The notes beneath the pieces were generated by a model. That model saw only the letters and a list, made by a program, of their open reading frames with translations, ran no database searches and was not told the origin of the DNA. Both the position numbers and the translations under genes were made by a program. Shown here in pieces: positions 26,275-34,950 of a stretch of 64,000 nucleotides of DNA (positions within the stretch are counted from its first letter, which is position 1; every line of letters starts with the position of its first letter). Source of the DNA: Streptomyces cinnabarinus (GTDB lineage: Bacteria; Actinomycetota; Actinomycetes; Streptomycetales; Streptomycetaceae); the NCBI RefSeq assembly GCF_027270315.1, contig NZ_CP114413.1, forward strand, positions 4,712,001-4,776,000. Reading direction: 5' to 3'.

Positions 26275-27123
26275 TCAAGGACGAGTCCCCGCCGCCGAAG
26301 GTTGCCGTCGGCGCGTCAGCAGCCAGGTGCCCAGGGCCACCGCGAGGCCCACCGCCACCAGCAGCCAGGACACCGTGCGCAGCGTCTGGGTCAGGGCGTC
26401 GTACACCGCTCCCGCGGCCGGGCGGTGGACGTCGTCGGGGAGGTCGGCGAGGGTGAGCCGGCGGCCGAGGGCGACGGCGAGGGCCAGGAAGGCGCCGCCC
26501 AGCGCGGTACCGAGCGCGATCGCGGTCACCGCCCGACGGCGGCACGCCGCCACCGCGATCCCGCCGACCGCCAGCACCGCGGCCGACACGGGCAGCCAGA
26601 ACCCGGCGACCTCCAGCGCGCGGAACCCCCTGCGCAGCCGCTCCAGTTCGGCGGCGGGCAGCACCGCCACCTCGGTGTGCTCGACCGGGATCCGGCTCGC
26701 GAACGGCACGTTGTCCGCGGCGAGCCGCTCCTTCACCTCCGCGGCCACCGGCGCCAGATCGACCGTGACCTCGCCCCCGCCGCCGTCCCGCACGGCCCGC
26801 AGCACCGCGTCGTGGACGGCCCGGTTGCCGCTGTCCCAGGCGGTGCGGAAGGCGTCGGTGCCGGTGAAGGAGCGCACCGCGTCCCGCACGAAGGGCCGCA
26901 GCGGCGGTTCGGCGTCCGTCTCGGCGACGATCCCGTCCCCGACCGTCTCCACCACCACCTCCCGCACGGCCGGATCGGTGGCCAGCGGCGCCATCGCGGT
27001 GACGTACCGGCCGGTGTCGGCGAGCCCGTACGACGCCCAGGCCGCCAGCGCGCCGAACGGCACCAGCAGACAGGCCAGCGCGATCAGCGCGGCCGAGACG
27101 GCGTTCCGCAGACGGGAGGACAC
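26275..27123 (-). CDS. Conserved integral membrane protein of unknown function
   Basis: 282 aa. One N-terminal membrane helix (about 9-31), an external region of about 140 residues with no recognised motif (APLATDPAVREVVVETVGDGIV, VDLAPVAAEVKERL), then three membrane helices toward the end (about 173-192, 198-218, 252-272). I do not recognise a named family with certainty; the shape resembles actinobacterial two-end anchored membrane proteins with an extracellular loop. GTG start at 27121-27123. First gene of the probable operon with the EEP and FUSC genes. Confidence 0.75.
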   Translation of the reverse strand: MSSRLRNAVSAALIALACLLVPFGALAAWASYGLADTGRYVTAMAPLATDPAVREVVVETVGDGIVAETDAEPPLRPFVRDAVRSFTGTDAFRTAWDSGNRAVHDAVLRAVRDGGGGEVTVDLAPVAAEVKERLAADNVPFASRIPVEHTEVAVLPAAELERLRRGFRALEVAGFWLPVSAAVLAVGGIAVAACRRRAVTAIALGTALGGAFLALAVALGRRLTLADLPDDVHRPAAGAVYDALTQTLRTVSWLLVAVGLAVALGTWLLTRRRQPSAAGTRP

Positions 27124-27277
27124 GGCTCCAGCGAAAGCGGCCGCGACCGGCCCCGCCAGCGCTGCGCGGCCGGATGGCCGAGGGGCCGCACCCCTTGGGG
27201 GAACCGGGCTCCCGGCTCTCCGGTGGAGGGTTCACCCGAACGGGTGTTTCCTGGGTTTGGGGAGAAGGAGGCCGATC

Positions 27278-27850
27278 ATGCGCACCACTCCGGCCCTGCG
27301 GACCCTGGCCGTGGCCCTGCTCACCGGCGGCTCCCTGGTCGCCGCGACGGCAGGCGCGACGGCGGCAGCGCCGGCCCCGCCGACATTCGCCGACGGTAGC
27401 GGTGGAGGCGGCGGCGGTCATCACGGTCCGATCTGGGGCACCGTCATTTCCCACACGAAGCTCAACGTCCGGCAGGCGCCGACCACCCACTCGCCCGCCG
27501 TCACCTGGCTCGCCCCGGGCAGCCAGGACCGCGTGGACTGCAAGGTCCGCGGCCAGAGCGTCAACGGAAACCCGCACTGGTACTGGCTCGTGGGCGCCCA
27601 GGGCTGGGCCAGCGCCGCCTTCGTCGACACCGGCGGCGCACGGGTGCCGACCTGCTCGGACCCGTGTCCGGAGTGGAAGGACGGCTCCTGGCACAACTGG
27701 GACCAGCCGTTCACCAGCGGCTCGGCCACCCATGACACGTCCACGAGCGACTCCTGGAGCGCGTCCGGCTCGTGGAGCGCGTCCGGCTCGTGGAGCTGGA
27801 GCGCCTCCGGATCGTCGTCCAGCGGCTGGAGCCTGCTGGGCGGCTGGTGA
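27278..27850 (+). CDS. Secreted SH3-like domain protein with Ser/Trp-rich tail
   Basis: 190 aa. Signal peptide to about residue 30 (AGATAAAP), a Gly/His linker (GGGGGGHHG), an SH3b-like domain at about 50-118 (LNVRQAPTTHSPAVTWLAPG, WYWLVGAQGWASAAFV) with a Cys pair in CSDPCPEW, and a tail of SWSASG repeats ending LLGGW. SH3b domains often bind cell wall. Excellent ribosome site GGAGAAGGAGG before the ATG at 27278. Ends in a strong bidirectional terminator. Confidence 0.87.
   Translation: MRTTPALRTLAVALLTGGSLVAATAGATAAAPAPPTFADGSGGGGGGHHGPIWGTVISHTKLNVRQAPTTHSPAVTWLAPGSQDRVDCKVRGQSVNGNPHWYWLVGAQGWASAAFVDTGGARVPTCSDPCPEWKDGSWHNWDQPFTSGSATHDTSTSDSWSASGSWSASGSWSWSASGSSSSGWSLLGGW
27755..27790. 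repeat. 18-bp tandem repeat encoding SWSASG units
   Basis: TGGAGCGCGTCCGGCTCG occurs at 27755-27772 and 27773-27790; a third, diverged unit begins at 27791. It encodes the Ser/Trp tail of the SH3 protein. Confidence 0.85.
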
Positions 27851-27866
27851 GGGAAAGGTGAGGGAG

Positions 27867-27903
27867 CGCGTGGGCCCCGGCCGCTGCAGCCGGGGCCCAC
27901 GCG
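27867..27903. terminator. Bidirectional terminator between convergent genes
   Basis: Perfect 15-bp arms, CGCGTGGGCCCCGGC (27867-27881) and GCCGGGGCCCACGCG (27889-27903), with a 7-nt loop. It lies between the SH3 protein gene (stop 27850) and the oppositely oriented membrane protein gene (stop 27918). Confidence 0.85.
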
Positions 27904-27917
27904 TGGTCCATGACCGG

Positions 27918-28361
27918 TCAGCGGGGCAGCCGGTTCCCCTCGGCGTCCTCATTGGTGTAGTAGCGGTAGAAGAACACCGCGAAGATGGCCGCCGTGATCA
28001 CCAGGCTCATCACCACGGACCGCAGGACGCTCGCGCCGGTCTGGCTGTAGAGGAAACCGAAGGCGGCGCCGGCGAAGGCCGACTTCGTCAGCGAGTGCAG
28101 TTCCCGCTTCATCATGGGCGCCAGCGTGGCCACCGCGATGCACAGCACCATGAAGGCGATCGCGGTGACGAACCCGAACAGGATGTTCCAGCCGGTGATC
28201 TCGCCGCCGCCGCGCCGGTTGGCCGCAGCCCAGTAGCCGTAGACGAGCCCGAGGACGACCGGGATCCCGAACCGCGCCATGGTGTGCGTGCGCTCGCTGA
28301 AGATGTCCGACGGGGCGGACGCCCTGGCCATCCGGCCGGGTGTGGGTGCCGCGTGAGCCAT
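27918..28361 (-). CDS. Small membrane protein of unknown function
   Basis: 147 aa. Four predicted membrane segments: about 30-46, 58-80, 93-110 and 112-130, with IPVVLGLVYGYWAAANRRGG as the most distinctive part. Short polar N- and C-termini. No family recognised. The ATG at 28359-28361 follows GGAAGGAGTCC, a strong ribosome site. Divergent from the SpoIIE phosphatase gene at 28467 with 105 bp between. Confidence 0.75.
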   Translation of the reverse strand: MAHAAPTPGRMARASAPSDIFSERTHTMARFGIPVVLGLVYGYWAAANRRGGGEITGWNILFGFVTAIAFMVLCIAVATLAPMMKRELHSLTKSAFAGAAFGFLYSQTGASVLRSVVMSLVITAAIFAVFFYRYYTNEDAEGNRLPR

Positions 28362-28466
28362 GAGAGGACTCCTTCCTCCTCGCCCCCGAACTCCAGAGCA
28401 CACCCGGGGCGGGGGCCCTGGCAAGTCGAAGATGCGGGCCGTGCACCCCCGTGTTTCGCTGGCGGC

Positions 28467-29642
28467 ATGAGCGGGCGCGGACTGAGACCGGCGAGCGGTC
28501 GTCCGGCCCGCCGTCTGCTGCCCGGGGACCCGGTCCGGCGTCACCAGATGCTGCGGGTGGGCGGCCGGAGCGTGGCCTGGATGCCGCCGCTGGTGCTGCT
28601 CATCGCCATCGTGGTGATCGACTACCACACGGCGCGGGACTTCCGGATCATCTCCTGGCTGGTCCTCGTTCCCGGTATCGCCGCCGCGATCTGCGGGGTG
28701 TGGGGGACGGCCGCGTTCGCCCTGCTCTCGACGTTCACCTATCTGGTCGCGGACAGCATCCTGCCCAACGAGTACCAGGCCGGGCCCGCCGACTTCGCGC
28801 TCTCCGCGATCGGCGGTGTCCTGGCCACGCTGGCCTGCGCGGTCCGGGTCCGCGGCGAGGCCCGCATGCTGCACATGCGGGACGTCGCCGAGACCATCCG
28901 CCGCACCGTGCTGCGCCCGCTGCCGTCCCCCTGGGGCGGCCTGGACCATGCCGCGGTGTATCTCACCGCCGACGTCGAGGCGGCGGTCGGCGGCGACTTC
29001 TACGACGTCCAGCCGGGCCCGCAGGGCACCCGGGTCCTCATCGGTGACGTCCAGGGCAAGGGGCTCGGCGCGGTGGAGGCGGCCGCCGCGCTGCTCGGCA
29101 CCTTCCGGGAGGCCGCCTTCCACGAGTCGGACCTCGCGGTCGTCGCGGAGCGGCTGGAGACCCGGATGGTCCGGCACACCCGGCACCTGGCCGCCCTCGG
29201 CCGGGACGACGGCGACCGCTTCGCCACCGCGGTCCTGCTGAACTTCCCGGCGAACGACCCCACCGCCCTGGAATCGGTCGTGTTCGGCCATGAGCCGCCC
29301 CTGCTGGTGGGTCCCTCGGGGATACGGCAGCTGCCGCCGGGCGGCGCGCTCCCGCTCGGCCTCGGCGAGCTCACCGCCGGCTCGGGACCGCCCGTGGTCC
29401 TCCGCTCCCGCCTCGGTCCGGACGAGACGGTGCTGCTGACCACCGACGGTGTCACCGAGGCCAGGGACGGCATCGGCGCCTTCTACCCCCTCGCCGACGA
29501 GGTCGCCCGGGGCGTGGCCGCCGACCCCCGGCTCACCGACCCGCAACGCCTGGTCGCCTACGTCCGCGACGGCACCCTGCGCCACAGCGGCGGGCGGCTG
29601 GCCGACGACACCACGGTGTTCGCGGTACGGCGGGCCGGGTGA
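28467..29642 (+). CDS. Membrane-anchored PP2C/SpoIIE-type protein phosphatase
   Basis: 391 aa. Three to four membrane helices in residues 35-130 (WMPPLVLLIAIVVIDYHTAR, ISWLVLVPGIAAAICGVWG) act as the sensor part; residues about 165-390 are a SpoIIE/RsbU phosphatase with VGGDFYDVQPGPQGT, IGDVQGKGLGAVEAA, LLTTDGVTEARDG and LADDTTVFAVRR. Expected to dephosphorylate anti-anti-sigma proteins. No partner genes adjacent. The ATG at 28467 has a weak ribosome site, so the start is less certain than the rest. Confidence 0.88.
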   Translation: MSGRGLRPASGRPARRLLPGDPVRRHQMLRVGGRSVAWMPPLVLLIAIVVIDYHTARDFRIISWLVLVPGIAAAICGVWGTAAFALLSTFTYLVADSILPNEYQAGPADFALSAIGGVLATLACAVRVRGEARMLHMRDVAETIRRTVLRPLPSPWGGLDHAAVYLTADVEAAVGGDFYDVQPGPQGTRVLIGDVQGKGLGAVEAAAALLGTFREAAFHESDLAVVAERLETRMVRHTRHLAALGRDDGDRFATAVLLNFPANDPTALESVVFGHEPPLLVGPSGIRQLPPGGALPLGLGELTAGSGPPVVLRSRLGPDETVLLTTDGVTEARDGIGAFYPLADEVARGVAADPRLTDPQRLVAYVRDGTLRHSGGRLADDTTVFAVRRAG

Positions 29643-29650
29643 AGGGGACG

Positions 29651-29694
29651 TTTGCACTGCGGAGGCCCCCCTTTGCAGCCGCAGCGGTTACGGT
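29651..29694 (+). promoter_or_regulatory. Direct TTTGCA repeats and possible -10 before the 350-aa hypothetical gene
   Basis: TTTGCA occurs at 29651-29656 and 29672-29677, exactly 21 bp apart (two helical turns). CTGCGG (29657-29662) and CCGCAG (29679-29684) form an inverted pair. A possible -10 TACGGT lies at 29689-29694. The arrangement suggests binding of a regulator, unproven. Confidence 0.3.
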
Positions 29695-29732
29695 GCTGAC
29701 GTACGTGATCGACGGGGGATGGGGAGGGACCG

Positions 29733-30785
29733 ATGCCCGGAACCGTGCTGCTGCTCGCCGTCTCACCGGCGGGCAAGGGATGTCTGGTGGACGCGGCGTC
29801 CGTGCTCCCCGTCCTGGCGGCGGTGCCGCCCGCGGTGCTCGCCGGTACGGAGACGGCGAACGTCGTCGAACTCGCCGACCCCCTCGAACCGCAGGCCGTC
29901 CTGACCCGGCTGCGCGCCGCCGCGGCGGCCCCGGGACCGCTCACCGTGTTCATCACCGGCCAGCTCCAACTCGACCGCAGGCAAAGGCTGGTGCACCTGG
30001 CGCTGGCCCGCACCACGCCCTCGACGGTGCGCTACACGGCCCTGCCCTGGCACTGGGTCCGGGAGGAGCTGCGGCTGCGCCCGCCGGGCACGACGAGCCT
30101 GGTCCTCGATCTGCACGCGGACCCGGAGACCTGGGAGCACCTGCGCACCCGACCGCTGGACTCGGGCCGCGACAGCGCCGTCTACGGCCGTATCGCGCCG
30201 CCGCCGGGCAGACGGGTGGTGGCGGTGCCGTCGTACATGAAGGCGGTGGCGACGATCCTGCGCAGCGGACGGCGGCCCGAGCTCGCGGAGTTGCATCAGC
30301 AGGCGTTGGCGCGGCTCGGGGACGAGGAGCGCGCGGACCTGGTGCTGGGCGCGCCGGGGGTCGCGGTGGTGGATCCGCACTCCGCCATCACCGAGGCCGT
30401 GAACTCCGGTCGGCACGGCGACGCCGACGCGCTCGCCGCCCACCACGAGCGGATCGCCCTCCAGACGTACGGGCCGGGTTCGGCCGAGGCCCTGCACTGG
30501 GCCGAAGTACGGGCCGACCTGGGGATGTTCGCCGGGGACGCCGTGCGCAGCTGCCGGGCCTGGCTCGGGGTGGCGTCGGCCCGGCTGGCCGCCGGGCAGC
30601 CGCCCCAGGACCCGCATGTGGAGTCCGCCGTGGACCGGGCCCACCACCAGTGGGGCCGGATCGCCGACCCGGCGCGAGCCCAGGAACTCGGGCTCGCGCT
30701 GGCCGACTTGAGGACGCGGGTGCCGGGGCGGCGGCAGGGCGCGCTGGACCATGTCCAGCGGCAGCTCCAGCGCCTCAGCTCGTGA
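29733..30785 (+). CDS. Conserved streptomycete hypothetical protein
   Basis: 350 aa, no signal peptide or membrane helix. The N-terminal half (about 1-165) alternates strands and helices (VLLLAVSPAGKGCLVDAASV, GPLTVFITGQLQLDRRQRLV, SLVLDLHADPETWEHL), reminiscent of a caspase/CHAT-like or Rossmann fold, but the His-Cys dyad is not evident. The C-terminal half (about 200-350) is helical, TPR-like. I recognise the pattern as a repeated streptomycete family but cannot name a function. Its stop overlaps the convergent secreted protein gene by 11 bp. Confidence 0.75.
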   Translation: MPGTVLLLAVSPAGKGCLVDAASVLPVLAAVPPAVLAGTETANVVELADPLEPQAVLTRLRAAAAAPGPLTVFITGQLQLDRRQRLVHLALARTTPSTVRYTALPWHWVREELRLRPPGTTSLVLDLHADPETWEHLRTRPLDSGRDSAVYGRIAPPPGRRVVAVPSYMKAVATILRSGRRPELAELHQQALARLGDEERADLVLGAPGVAVVDPHSAITEAVNSGRHGDADALAAHHERIALQTYGPGSAEALHWAEVRADLGMFAGDAVRSCRAWLGVASARLAAGQPPQDPHVESAVDRAHHQWGRIADPARAQELGLALADLRTRVPGRRQGALDHVQRQLQRLSS

Positions 30786-32736
30786 ACGTGAAGTACTTCC
30801 AGGTGCCGTACGTCGTGGTGTTCACGCTGTCGCCCGAACCGCTGATGTAGGAGTTGCGCACCCGGAAGCGGTAGCCGGTGGGCGGGGTGCCGGTGAGCTG
30901 GACGGCGGACCGGCCGGCGGAGTCGAGCTTGAAGTACTCGGCGTACGTGGTCTGCCAGACGCCCCCGGAGTACACCTGGATCTGGAGCTTCTGCTTGCGG
31001 CCCCCGTACGGCGGCAGGGTCGCGGTGACGACCGGGTCCTTGGACACCTTGAACCAGTGGTAGGTGTGGTTCCAGGCGTACTTCGTCTTGTAGTGGCCGC
31101 TGAGCACCGTCGAGATCGACACCTTGGCGCCGACCGTGCTGGTCACCGACCGGGGCTGGTAGCGGGCGTCCCCCGCGAACTTCGCGGTGAGCGTGGTCTT
31201 GCGCTTGAGGTCGACGACCACCGACAGGTTGCCGGAGGAGTCGACCGTGCCGGACTTCACCAGCTTGTTGGGCTTGTCCGAGCCGAAGGGGTTGGCCCAG
31301 ATCTCGACCTTGCGGTTCTTGTAGGTCGTGCCCAGGTGGGCCGTGAACTTCACGTCGGCGCCGTAGTTGTACACCTTGCCGTTGTTGTTCAGCGTCAGCG
31401 TCGGCTTGGCGCGGGAGACCTCGACGGTGTCGGAGGCGGTCGCCGAGGTGTGGGCGGCGTCTCCCTGGTAGGTCACCGTGTACGTCACCTTGCCGCCGGC
31501 CGGCGGGGTGTCGGTGAAGCTGAACTTGCCGCCGGTGCCGAGGGACTTGGTGCCGAGCGACTTGCCGTCCGGTGACTCCATGTCGGTGCGGGTGACCTTG
31601 ACCGGGGTGCCGGAGGGCAGGGCCAGACCGGTGGTGAGGGTGCCGCTCACGGTGAGGGACTTGGCCCGCGGGGCGGTGGCCGGCGCGGTCACCTTCAGCG
31701 TCGCGGCGTACTTGCGGGGCTCGTCGACGACGCGGAACTGGGGCGTGTAGTAGGTGTCCGTGATGACGAACAGCTCGCTGCCGTCGGCCGACCAGTTCGT
31801 GGTGTGGCCGCCCCACGGCATCCAGTCGCGGGACAGGTTGCGCACGTTGACGGGCAGGGCCGGGTCGGTGGGGAAGACATAGGTGTCGCCCACGTCGTCG
31901 GTGTCGAGGACGGTGGCCGCGACCGTGCCGTCCGGGGCGACGGCTACCGTCTCCGGCTCGGAGGGCACCGGGTAGGTGCGCACCTGCGCCAGGTCGGAGA
32001 GGCGGTACTCGGTGAGCGCGCGGTTGCCGGGCCCGGCCACGACGACGTTCTGTCCGTCGGGGGTGAGTGCGGCGTCGTTGTAGAAGCCGCCCTTCTCGGC
32101 GGAGGCGCTGATCACCGGGGTGCCGGAGGAGGTGTCGTAGACGACCATCGGGCCGGAGCTGATGTGCGCGTCCAGGGCGAGCAGCGTGCCGGGGTTGTCG
32201 GGGTCGGCGTACAGCTGCGGCGGGCTGGAGAAGTTGTGGCCCGCCAGGTCGAGCGTGACCGTCGGGGTCTCGGCGGTCAGGTCGACCATGCCGAGCTCGG
32301 AGTCCCACTGGTCGCCGTAGCCGAACCACAGCCGGCCGTCGGCGTAGGCCACCCGGGAGGGGATGGTCTGGGCACCGGTCGGGTACTCGGCGGTCCGGGT
32401 GAGCGTCGCCGTGTCGAACGCGACGATCTTGTCGGCCCCTCGCACCGCGACGTACAGCGTGCCGCTGTCCGGGCTGAGTTCGAGGTCCCCCACCTGGGGC
32501 AGCCCGGTGAGGGTGCCGAGAGGGGCGCCCTTGGAGTCGGTGACGGCTATCCGGTCGCCGTACCGGTCGGCGATGAACACCCGCTGGTGGGCGCCGTCCA
32601 CGACCATGTCCGTCGCGTCCTCCAGGGCCTCGACGGGCCGGACGGAGTCGGCGGCGGCCGGTACGGCGGCGAGGGCCGCCGAGCTGATGAGGACCGCCAG
32701 TGCGGTGGCGGCCGTCGTGAGAGTGCGTCTGCGCAC
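30775..32736 (-). CDS. Secreted propeller plus Ig-like protein, paralogue of the one at 5777
   Basis: 653 aa. Signal peptide to about residue 29 (AAVPAAA/DS), YncE-like repeats about 35-330 (TDMVVDGAHQRVFIADRYGD, LELSPDSGTLYVAV), Ig-like domains about 345-435 and 436-530, and a C-terminal Tyr/Trp-rich domain. The second Ig-like domain shares near-identical blocks with the paralogue (YGADVKFTAHLGTTYKNR, VEIWANPFGSDKPNKL), while the propellers differ much more. GTG start at 32734-32736. An extracellular structural or binding role is inferred; no catalytic residues seen. Confidence 0.85.
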   Translation of the reverse strand: MRRRTLTTAATALAVLISSAALAAVPAAADSVRPVEALEDATDMVVDGAHQRVFIADRYGDRIAVTDSKGAPLGTLTGLPQVGDLELSPDSGTLYVAVRGADKIVAFDTATLTRTAEYPTGAQTIPSRVAYADGRLWFGYGDQWDSELGMVDLTAETPTVTLDLAGHNFSSPPQLYADPDNPGTLLALDAHISSGPMVVYDTSSGTPVISASAEKGGFYNDAALTPDGQNVVVAGPGNRALTEYRLSDLAQVRTYPVPSEPETVAVAPDGTVAATVLDTDDVGDTYVFPTDPALPVNVRNLSRDWMPWGGHTTNWSADGSELFVITDTYYTPQFRVVDEPRKYAATLKVTAPATAPRAKSLTVSGTLTTGLALPSGTPVKVTRTDMESPDGKSLGTKSLGTGGKFSFTDTPPAGGKVTYTVTYQGDAAHTSATASDTVEVSRAKPTLTLNNNGKVYNYGADVKFTAHLGTTYKNRKVEIWANPFGSDKPNKLVKSGTVDSSGNLSVVVDLKRKTTLTAKFAGDARYQPRSVTSTVGAKVSISTVLSGHYKTKYAWNHTYHWFKVSKDPVVTATLPPYGGRKQKLQIQVYSGGVWQTTYAEYFKLDSAGRSAVQLTGTPPTGYRFRVRNSYISGSGDSVNTTTYGTWKYFTFTS

Positions 32737-32783
32737 GCTGTTTCGAACCCCCCGGAACGAATGGAATGTGCGCAGAGATTAAG

Positions 32784-33977
32784 TCATGTCTTCAACAAAC
32801 AAGTCAGCGCCCCCGACACCAGGGTCCGCACCCCCGTCGGCACGACGGCGAGGTCGGGCGCGAAGTGCGGGCTGTGGTTGCTCGGCACCGACTCCGACCG
32901 GCGCACCGGATCGTCCCCCGGCACCGCGTCCCAGGTCGCGGGCGGGGTGCTCGTCACGAACCAGTAGGAGTACGGCAGCTTGCCGTCCGCGAGGTGCGAG
33001 AAGTCCTCGCTGCCCATCGCCGGACCCGGGTCGAAGACGGCCTCGGCGCCGAACTCCGCGCGGTGCGCGGCGGCGACCCGGCGGTCGGTGTCGGCGTCGT
33101 TGACGGTCACGGGGAAGGAGCTCCCCAGCGTCACCTCGGGCTCCCGCGGACACCCGGCCGCCAGGCACTCGCCCTGCGCCATCCGCCGGATCGCGTCGAC
33201 CATCCGGTCCCGGACACCCTCCGACTGCGTACGGAGGTTGAGGGAGATCCGGGCGGTGGAGGGGATGACATTGGCCGCCGTCCCCGCCTCGATCCGCCCC
33301 ACGGTCAGCACGGCCTGCTCCCGCGCGGCCAGTTCCCGGCTGACGATCGTCTGGAGCCGCGTGACGAGGAAGGCGGCGGTGACGACGGGATCGACGGTGG
33401 TCTCGGGCCGCGAGCCGTGCCCGCCCCGCCCGTGCACGACGATGTCGACGTCGGTCGTGGCCGCCATGATGAGCCCCGGCACATGCGCGATCCCGCCGAC
33501 CGGTCCCGGCGCGACATGCTGCCCGAGCAGGACGTCGGGGCGCGGGAACCGCTCGTACAGCCCGTCCGCGACCATGGCCGCCGCCCCGCCGCCGACCTCC
33601 TCCGCGGGCTGCCCCACCACCAGCAGCGTGCCGGACCAGGAGTCCCGCCGCGCCGCCAACTCCTCGGCGGCGCCCACGAGCCACGTGACATGCATGTCGT
33701 GCCCGCACGCGTGCATCACGCCGGGCACGGTGGAGGTGTACGCCAGCCCGGTCTCCTCCGGTACGGGCAGCGCGTCCATGTCGGCCCGCAGCAGTACGGT
33801 CGGCCCGTCGCCGTTGCGGAGCATCCCGACGACTCCGGTACGGCCGACGCCTTCCGCGGTCTCGAACCCCGCCGCGTTGAGCTTCGCCGCGAGCAGGGAC
33901 GCCGTGCGGTGTTCCTGGAAGGAGAGTTCGGGGTGCCGGTGGAGGTCCCTGTAGAAGTCCTCAAGGTCGGAGGTCAT
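32784..33977 (-). CDS. M20 family metallo-amidohydrolase
   Basis: 397 aa, hippurate hydrolase/N-acyl-amino-acid amidohydrolase type. The dinuclear metal site is spread over RADMDALPVPEETG, MHACGHDMHVTW, GQPAEEVGGGA (catalytic Glu pair), LLGQHVAPGPVG and SNHSPHFAPD. A lid/dimerisation domain occupies about 175-290. Cytosolic. Cleaves an amide from an acylated amino acid; substrate not predictable. The downstream gene is the secreted propeller protein, 47 bp after its stop; the Uma2 gene is divergent. Confidence 0.92.
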   Translation of the reverse strand: MTSDLEDFYRDLHRHPELSFQEHRTASLLAAKLNAAGFETAEGVGRTGVVGMLRNGDGPTVLLRADMDALPVPEETGLAYTSTVPGVMHACGHDMHVTWLVGAAEELAARRDSWSGTLLVVGQPAEEVGGGAAAMVADGLYERFPRPDVLLGQHVAPGPVGGIAHVPGLIMAATTDVDIVVHGRGGHGSRPETTVDPVVTAAFLVTRLQTIVSRELAAREQAVLTVGRIEAGTAANVIPSTARISLNLRTQSEGVRDRMVDAIRRMAQGECLAAGCPREPEVTLGSSFPVTVNDADTDRRVAAAHRAEFGAEAVFDPGPAMGSEDFSHLADGKLPYSYWFVTSTPPATWDAVPGDDPVRRSESVPSNHSPHFAPDLAVVPTGVRTLVSGALTCLLKT

Positions 33978-34139
33978 GGGGGCAGGTTATTTGCTGATTT
34001 CCGGTACGAGGGTGTAATGGCGTGGTTACTCTCAGCGCGGAAACGTAGCGGCACGCTCGTTCGAGTGAACGGCTCCAGGTTCCGGATCTGCGGTGCCGGT
34101 CTACTCTGGGACCGTCGCGCTGAGCGAAGGAGGTCTGTC

Positions 34140-34796
34140 ATGGCGACGGCGGAGCCGATCATCATGCCGGGGTACCAGGGCGAGGCCATTCAGGGGCCGT
34201 ATGACGACCCTGACGGCGACAGCGACGCGGACAGTGGCGTGCCCGACCACACGGGCGCGAGCGTGGAGCAGGTCTTCGAGCTCTTCAGTGCGGCGGCCCC
34301 GAAGGGCTGGCGCGTGGAGCTGATCGAGGGAGAGATCTGCGTGACGCCACCGGCCAATGGGGAGCACGAGGAGATCGTGTCGAAGGTCAACCGCCAGATC
34401 ATCCGCAAAGACCCCGACGACTTCCTGTTCACCTACACCGGCATCGGCCTCAAGGTTCCCGGTGCGTCCCAGACCGGCAACGTCGTCCCCGACCTCGTCG
34501 TCGCTCCCGAAGGGAGCTTCGACGACGAGAAGCAGTGGCACGAAACCCTGTCCGTCCTGCTGGTCGCCGAAGTGACCTCCCCCGGTACGGCCGACCGTGA
34601 TCGCGAAAAGAAGATCCGCGGTTACGCCCGCGCCGGTGTCCCGGTCTACCTGCTGATCGACCGCGAAGAAGCGGAAGTCGTCGTCTACTCCGACCCCTCC
34701 GGCGACGAGTACGGCAAGAGCCACAAGTTCAAGGTCGGTCTGCCGGTCCCGCTCCCCGCTCCCTTCGGGTTCGAGCTGGACACCTCGGCGTTCTGA
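34140..34796 (+). CDS. Uma2 family (DUF820) restriction-endonuclease-fold protein
   Basis: 218 aa. After an acidic N-terminal stretch (PYDDPDGDSDADSG), the PD-(D/E)xK nuclease fold is seen: KGWRVELIEGEICVTPPANG, GNVVPDLVVAPEG, LLVAEVTSPGTADRDREKK and YARAGVPVYLLIDREEAEV, with Glu, Asp, Glu and Lys in the expected positions. Uma2 proteins are abundant in streptomycetes and their biological target is unclear. Strong ribosome site GAAGGAGG before the ATG at 34140. Its 3' end overlaps the antisense small peptide ORF. Confidence 0.9.
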   Translation: MATAEPIIMPGYQGEAIQGPYDDPDGDSDADSGVPDHTGASVEQVFELFSAAAPKGWRVELIEGEICVTPPANGEHEEIVSKVNRQIIRKDPDDFLFTYTGIGLKVPGASQTGNVVPDLVVAPEGSFDDEKQWHETLSVLLVAEVTSPGTADRDREKKIRGYARAGVPVYLLIDREEAEVVVYSDPSGDEYGKSHKFKVGLPVPLPAPFGFELDTSAF

Positions 34797-34918
34797 AGAA
34801 CCGGATCCGCCGCCCGCGCCGGGCCCGCGTTGGCCGCCAGAACCAGCGTGGCCACGGCCACGATCGCGGCGGCGATACCGCGGGCATAGCGCACGCTTGT
34901 GCTGGTTCGTTCGAGCAC
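34685..34918 (-). CDS. Candidate small secreted peptide gene divergent from an XRE-TPR regulator
   Basis: 77 codons from GTG (34916-34918), with GAGG 5 nt upstream. The first 37 residues make a convincing signal peptide: basic n-region (MLERTSTSVRYARG), hydrophobic core (IAAAIVAVATLVLAANA) and cleavage after GPARA. The mature part would be about 41 residues starting ADPVLQNAEVSSSNPKG and ending in PEGSE. The 3' half runs antisense through the end of the Uma2 gene, so codon signals there are not independent; it may be a truncated gene. Divergent from the HTH-TPR regulator across a perfect inverted repeat. Confidence 0.45.
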   Translation of the reverse strand: MLERTSTSVRYARGIAAAIVAVATLVLAANAGPARAADPVLQNAEVSSSNPKGAGSGTGRPTLNLWLLPYSSPEGSE

Positions 34919-34950
34919 GGCGACCTCGCAACGGTGTATTGACGCGATGT

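Noticed and set aside
34140..34796. Uma2 gene as part of a transposon
   Set aside because: No terminal inverted repeats, target duplications or transposase around it; Uma2 genes are common stand-alone genes in streptomycetes.
34101..34931. 276-codon minus-strand frame across the Uma2 gene
   Set aside because: Different frame from the candidate secreted peptide and antisense to Uma2; no signal peptide or domain.
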